DNA of 55,445 bases from Ruminococcus callidus (lineage in GTDB: Bacteria; Bacillota; Clostridia; Oscillospirales; Ruminococcaceae). Under the pieces are notes generated by a model. It did no database searches and was not told where the DNA came from. It saw only the letters and a program-made list of their open reading frames with translations. Shown here in pieces: positions 51,666-55,445 of this stretch (its first letter is position 1; every line of letters begins with the position of its first letter). A program made the translations under genes and the position numbers. Location of the stretch: assembly GCF_020709055.1 (NCBI RefSeq), contig NZ_JAJFCK010000020.1:1-55445 (forward strand), given 5' to 3'.

Positions 51666-53533
51666 ATTACACCCAAGCGCAGATTGACCGGGCAAACGCC
51701 GTCAGTCTGGAAGATTTTCTCCGCACACAGGGAGAGACACTTATCAAAAGCGGACGGGAATACCGCTGGAAAGAACATGACAGCCTGACCGTCCGGGGAA
51801 ACAAGTGGTTTCGCCACAGCCAGAGTAAGGGCGGCTATCCCATTGATTTCGTCATGGAGTTTTACGGCAAGTCCTTTCCCGAAGCCGTCCAAATGCTGAC
51901 CGGCGAAAGCGGCGAAGGACAGACCGAAGCCACCACAGCACCGCCCACAGCGTTCCACTTGCCCTTGCACAACCGAACAGCCGACAGGGTAATTCAATAT
52001 CTTTGCGAAAGCCGGGGTCTCAACAAAACGCTTGTTGAGGCTTTTCTTCTTTCCGGGGATATTTACGAGGACGCAAAGCGGCACAATGTTGTCTTTGTCG
52101 GCAGAGACCGAAACGGCACACCGAGATACGCCCATGTGCGAGGAACGGCAGACCCATTCAGACAGGACATTGCCGGGTCTGACAAGTCCTATCCGTTCCG
52201 CTATGAGGGAAACGGCAACCAGCTCTTTGTCTTTGAAGCACCGATTGACCTGTTATCGTTTATCTGCCTATATCCGCAAGACTGGCAGACAAGGAGCTAT
52301 CTTGCCCTGGGCGGCGTTTCGGGCAAAGCACTTGACCGTTTCCTTTCTGAACGCAAGGACACCCGAAAAGTGTTCCTCTGCCTTGACAGCGACACCGCAG
52401 GAAGCGAAGCCTGTACCCGACTGGCACAGTCCATTCCCGGCGAGATCGCCGTCATTCGCCTTGTCCCGGCAAGGAAAGACTGGAACGATGTTCTCCGTCA
52501 GCAAGGGGACATTCCCAGCCGCAAATTCATAGCCGAGACAATCACGCTGCGAGAGCTGCCCACCGCCCAGCCTGTTCCCATGCTCCGCATGGCAGATGTG
52601 GAGCTGACGAGCGTGGATTGGCTATGGTTTCCCTATATCCCCTTTGGAAAGCTGACGATCATACAGGGCAACCCCGGCGAGGGCAAGACCTACTTTGCCA
52701 TGCGTCTTGCGGCGGCTTGCACCAACCGAAAGCCTTTACCCGGTATGGAGACCCTTGAGCCTTTCAACATCATCTACCAGACCGCAGAGGACGGTCTGGG
52801 CGATACCGTCAAGCCCCGACTGATGGAAGCGGAAGCAGACCTTGAAAGAGTGCTTGTCATTGACGATAGGGACATGCCGCTGACCCTTGCCGATGAGCGC
52901 ATAGCAAGGGCAATCCGTGAGAACAACGCAAGGCTGGTTATCATTGACCCGGTGCAGGCGTTTCTGGGCGCAGATGTGGACATGAACCGGGCAAATGAAG
53001 TCCGTCCCATCTTCCGCAGTCTGGGAGACATTGCACAGGCTACCGGGTGCGCTATCGTGCTGATAGGACACCTCAACAAAGCCGCAGGAACGCAAAGCAC
53101 CTACCGGGGATTGGGGTCTATCGACATTACGGCGGCAGTCCGCAGTCTGCTTTTTATCGGCAAGCTGAAGGACAGCCCCACAACGAGGGTGCTTATCCAT
53201 GAGAAAAGCTCCCTTGCACCGCCCGGACAGTCCCTTGCCTTTTCTCTGGGAGACGTGAAAGGCTTTGAATGGATAGGAGCTTATGACATTACCGCTGACG
53301 AGCTTCTTGCCGGGACAGACACCTCCAAGACCGAAAGCAAGACTGCACAGGCAGAAGCACTGATACTGGAACTGCTGGCAGACGGAAAGCGTATGCCAAG
53401 TGCAGAGCTGGAAAAGACGGTCAATGAGCGTGGAATTTCTTCACGCACCATGAGAACGGCAAAGAGCCGTATCGGGGACAGACTTGTGACCGAGAAAGAC
53501 GGCACAGCATGGGTCTGCTATCTCCGAAACTGA
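51662..53533 (+). CDS. DUF3991/TOPRIM and RepA-like AAA_25 ATPase fusion
   Basis: Protein of 623 aa. N-terminal zinc-free primase-like part (DUF3991: GKWFRHSQSKGGYPIDFVME-like block near residue 45), TOPRIM domain with KVFLCLDSDTAGSEA near residue 240, then AAA_25 ATPase: Walker A GNPGEGKT near 335, Walker B VIIDPVQAF, and IGHLNKA; a C-terminal helix-turn-helix (SAELEKTVNERGISSRTMR). Such fusions unite primase and replicative helicase loader functions on mobilizable elements. It begins four bases before the relaxase stop. The broken ATPase at 14113-14708 is of the same AAA_25 class. Confidence 0.88.
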   Translation: MNYTQAQIDRANAVSLEDFLRTQGETLIKSGREYRWKEHDSLTVRGNKWFRHSQSKGGYPIDFVMEFYGKSFPEAVQMLTGESGEGQTEATTAPPTAFHLPLHNRTADRVIQYLCESRGLNKTLVEAFLLSGDIYEDAKRHNVVFVGRDRNGTPRYAHVRGTADPFRQDIAGSDKSYPFRYEGNGNQLFVFEAPIDLLSFICLYPQDWQTRSYLALGGVSGKALDRFLSERKDTRKVFLCLDSDTAGSEACTRLAQSIPGEIAVIRLVPARKDWNDVLRQQGDIPSRKFIAETITLRELPTAQPVPMLRMADVELTSVDWLWFPYIPFGKLTIIQGNPGEGKTYFAMRLAAACTNRKPLPGMETLEPFNIIYQTAEDGLGDTVKPRLMEAEADLERVLVIDDRDMPLTLADERIARAIRENNARLVIIDPVQAFLGADVDMNRANEVRPIFRSLGDIAQATGCAIVLIGHLNKAAGTQSTYRGLGSIDITAAVRSLLFIGKLKDSPTTRVLIHEKSSLAPPGQSLAFSLGDVKGFEWIGAYDITADELLAGTDTSKTESKTAQAEALILELLADGKRMPSAELEKTVNERGISSRTMRTAKSRIGDRLVTEKDGTAWVCYLRN

Positions 53534-53675
53534 CAACAGGAACACGGCAAGCGTGGCAAAGACGGCAAGGTTTTTATAGATACCTTAATGTTGCCGCCTT
53601 GCCTTGTTCCATCATACCGACACCGCCCGATGATGAACAGTCACCGGGCATTTTTCATTTACAGGAGGATTTTGA

Positions 53676-53837
53676 ATGAACAACAATACCGCAACCAACA
53701 CCGCCACTTGCCCGACTGTCAGAAAGCAGATTGGCAAGACCACCTATATCGTCCGTGTCCATTTCAGCGAGACCGCCAAGGAGACGATGGAGGACAAAAT
53801 CAAGCGTCTGCTCCGTGAGGAAGTCCGCAAAATGTGA
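53676..53837 (+). CDS. tnpW: TnpW-family transposon protein
   Basis: Protein of 53 aa: MNNNTATNTATCPTVRKQIG, then KTTYIVRVHFSETAKETMED and a final helix ending EVRKM. This fits TnpW (PF14202), the last gene of Tn4451-like transposons. AGGAGG lies eight bases before ATG. It ends 47 bases before the transposon's right border. Confidence 0.85.
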   Translation: MNNNTATNTATCPTVRKQIGKTTYIVRVHFSETAKETMEDKIKRLLREEVRKM

Positions 53838-53884
53838 CTTCTTTTTGAATTTGATGAAAAAGTCCTTGACTTTTCGTCTCTGGT

Positions 53885-54769
53885 AAGACTGCAAAATCCA
53901 TTTTGATCTCATGCTCCGCAAGACTTTCCTGCTTTTCTATCAATTCCGTTTTGGATATTACAGCATATGACGAAATGCAACTGGATAAAATCGGTGATCG
54001 AAAGACTGCCCTTTTCATCATCATTTCGGACACAGATGCCACTTTCAATTTTCTGGTGGCAATGTTGTACACCCAAATGTTTAACTTGCTTTGCACAAAA
54101 GCAGACAACAATCCGGACGGCAGCGGAAAATTAAAACATCATGTTCGCTGCTTGCTGGACGAATTTGCCAATATCGGGCAAATTCCAGATTTCGATAAAC
54201 TGATAGCGACTATTCGTAGTCGAGAAATATCAGCCTGCATTATCCTGCAAGCACAATCGCAATTAAAAGCGATCTACAAGGACAATGCAGATACTATCGT
54301 GGGAAACTGCGATTCCACCTTGTTCTTGGGTGGCAAAGAAAAGTCAACGCTCAAAGAGATCTCCGAATCTCTTGGAAAAGAGACCATTGACGACTACGAT
54401 ACCTCCAGAACACGAGGACAGTCAGAATCCTACGGTATGAACTACAAAAAACTTGGAAAGGAGTTGATGTCACAAGATGATCTAAACACAATGGATGGCA
54501 GCAAGTGTATCTTACAAGTTCGTGGAGTTCGTCCGTTTTTCTCCCGTAAATATGATATTACAAAACACAAACGATACCCTTTGCTCATGGATTCCAATCC
54601 CCAGAATATGTTTGACATTGCATCGTATATCAAGCGAAAAAGAGAAAAGAATGCACGCTATGCTCAAATTTCGCCAGACGAACCTATTGAAACATTTCAA
54701 GCGATGCAAGCTTCATCAGAACCAGAAATTGAAACGGACGTAAGCACAGAAGAACTTGATTTTATCTAA
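53885..54769 (+). pseudogene. VirD4/TraG-type coupling protein, C-terminal part
   Basis: Continuation of 43309-44361: KTAKSILISCSARLS leads to ITAYDEMQLDKIGDRKTALF, Walker B LLDEFANIGQ, then ATIRSREISACIILQAQSQL and a C-terminal tail with TEELDFI. The reading frame is intact from the junction to TAA at 54767. No good ribosome-binding site exists for separate translation, so this part is likely silent while the transposon is in place. Confidence 0.88.
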
Positions 54770-54784
54770 CTTGGAGGAAAAGCA

Positions 54785-55156
54785 ATGAAGAAAATGATGA
54801 TTGCAAAAGTAGCAACCCCGAAGAATACTGCTCGCATCAAAAAGATGATTGCAGCAGCCGTTACAGCATTGTGCATGGGCGTAATGCTGTCTATGACCGT
54901 TTTTGCAGATGGTGCATCTGTAGACACTAGCAGCTTTTTGGACACCGTAGAAACCGTTTTGAAGGCTGTCTGCATCTTGATTGGTGCCGGTCTGGGCGTA
55001 TGGGGCGTTGTAAACCTGATCGAAGGCTATGGTAACGATAACCCCGGTGCAAAGTCGCAGGGTATGAAACAGCTCATGGCTGGTTTGGCATTGATTCTGC
55101 TGGGCATTGTCATGATTCCGGTTCTGGTCGGCATGATGAACATTACCACCGGCTAA
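54785..55156 (+). CDS. Maff2-family membrane protein, copy 1
   Basis: Protein of 123 aa with a basic leader and signal-like helix (about 20-42, ending TVFADG), and two transmembrane helices (about 60-80 and 95-120) around GVVNLIEGYGNDNPGAKSQG, the mark of Maff2. Maff2 proteins are VirB2/TrbC-like small subunits of conjugation machines in Clostridia. GGAGG lies eight bases before ATG. A second copy follows. Confidence 0.85.
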   Translation: MKKMMIAKVATPKNTARIKKMIAAAVTALCMGVMLSMTVFADGASVDTSSFLDTVETVLKAVCILIGAGLGVWGVVNLIEGYGNDNPGAKSQGMKQLMAGLALILLGIVMIPVLVGMMNITTG

Positions 55157-55191
55157 TTTAGCTACATAAAATTTTAATCGGAGGAAAAGTA

Positions 55192-55445
55192 ATGAAGAAA
55201 ATGATGATTGCAAAAGTGGCAACCCCGAAGAATACTGCTCGCATCAAAAAGATGATCACAGCAGCCGTTACAGCATTGTGCGTGGGAGTAATGTTTTCTA
55301 TGACCGTTTTTGCAGATGGTGCATCTGTAGACACTAGCAGCTTTTTGGACACCGTAGAAACCGTTTTGAAGGCTGTCTGCATCTTGATCGGTGCCGGTCT
55401 GGGCGTATGGGGCGTTGTAAACCTGATCGAAGGCTATGGTAACGA
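55192..55445 (+). CDS. Maff2-family membrane protein, copy 2 (cut by the window end)
   Basis: Nearly the same sequence as copy 1 with a few changes (Ala to Thr in IKKMITA, Met to Val in LCVGVM, Leu to Phe in MFSM). Same ribosome-binding site. Runs off the right edge at GYGN. Period between the two starts is 407 bases, a recent tandem duplication. Confidence 0.85.
   Translation, partial: MKKMMIAKVATPKNTARIKKMITAAVTALCVGVMFSMTVFADGASVDTSSFLDTVETVLKAVCILIGAGLGVWGVVNLIEGYGN

Larger units (their letters stand above)
44357..53884. mobile_element. Tn4451-like mobilizable transposon with ABC-exporter cargo
   Basis: About 9.5 kb flanked by the direct repeat CTGGT (44357-44361 and 53880-53884). It holds a large serine recombinase, TnpV, a two-gene ABC exporter, a DUF3847 protein, a MobA/MobL relaxase, a TOPRIM/AAA protein and TnpW. 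This order is like Tn4451/Tn4453 (TnpX, TnpV, cargo, TnpZ, TnpW), with an exporter instead of catP. Inverted AAGACTTC/GAAGTCTC boxes near 44370-44406 may be recombinase sites. It splits the coupling-protein gene of the host element. Confidence 0.88.

Overview
This window looks like an accessory chromosomal region of a gut-type Firmicute (class Clostridia, Ruminococcus/Oscillospiraceae-like). The reasons are strong AGGAGG ribosome-binding sites, Clostridia-type mobile-element families (TnpV/TnpW, Maff2, PcfB, DUF3847, DUF960), a bacitracin-type ABC/two-component cassette, and moderate GC that changes from block to block. Almost nothing resembles housekeeping sequence. The species is an inference and cannot be fixed from the sequence.

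Layout. (1) 1-5010: right end of an old integrative element, with an ABC-2 permease/ATPase pair, a VanRS/BceRS-like histidine kinase and response regulator, a small HTH protein and an HTH_16-type gene. An IS3-family remnant (4093-4774) then cuts into an integrase of which only the C-terminus is left, followed by a tRNA-3'-end-like att site. (2) 5200-12320: an Eco57I-like restriction-modification operon (995 aa endonuclease-methylase, 543 aa methylase) co-transcribed with a Ser/Thr kinase from a consensus promoter. (3) 12413-14740: a zinc-cysteine protein, a 600-base highly structured noncoding stretch, and a broken RepA-like AAA ATPase that stops at a solitary IS3 terminus. (4) 14796-16640: a Schlafen/AlbA-type ATP-binding regulator under a cluster of repeated operator half-sites.

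(5) About 16700-39375: a dense integrative island with a tyrosine integrase at its right end, abutting a 45-bp 3' fragment of a tRNA-Met(CAT) gene. It carries a kinase-STAND-TPR protein with a small partner, a D5-type primase-helicase, several unknown island proteins, and an XRE repressor facing a large operon: dynamin-like GTPase, pseudo-HRD kinase, vWA protein, PP2C phosphatase, cysteine-rich protein and a membrane sensor. Next come an amidoligase and a class II glutamine amidotransferase, two overlapping tiny membrane peptides, and DUF960. Three island promoters share one unusual geometry (T-rich TTACAAA box, 19-base spacer, extended -10), one of them with a full dyad, so they are probably co-regulated.

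(6) 39380-55445: a second integrative conjugative element: its own integrase, a sigma-like factor, wHTH replication proteins, PcfB, the coupling protein and tandem Maff2 proteins. Its coupling-protein gene is split by a 9.5-kb Tn4451-like mobilizable transposon (serine recombinase, TnpV, MobA/MobL relaxase, TOPRIM/AAA protein, TnpW) that carries a lactococcin-972-type ABC exporter as cargo. Removing the transposon between its 5-bp repeats restores the coupling-protein reading frame exactly.

The best candidate for a new system is the XRE-controlled dynamin-kinase-vWA-PP2C-zinc-ribbon-membrane-sensor operon (24673-33628). It is related to the TerY-P phosphorylation triad but joined to a membrane-remodelling GTPase. 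The kinase attached to the Eco57I-like system and the kinase-STAND fusion are the next candidates.
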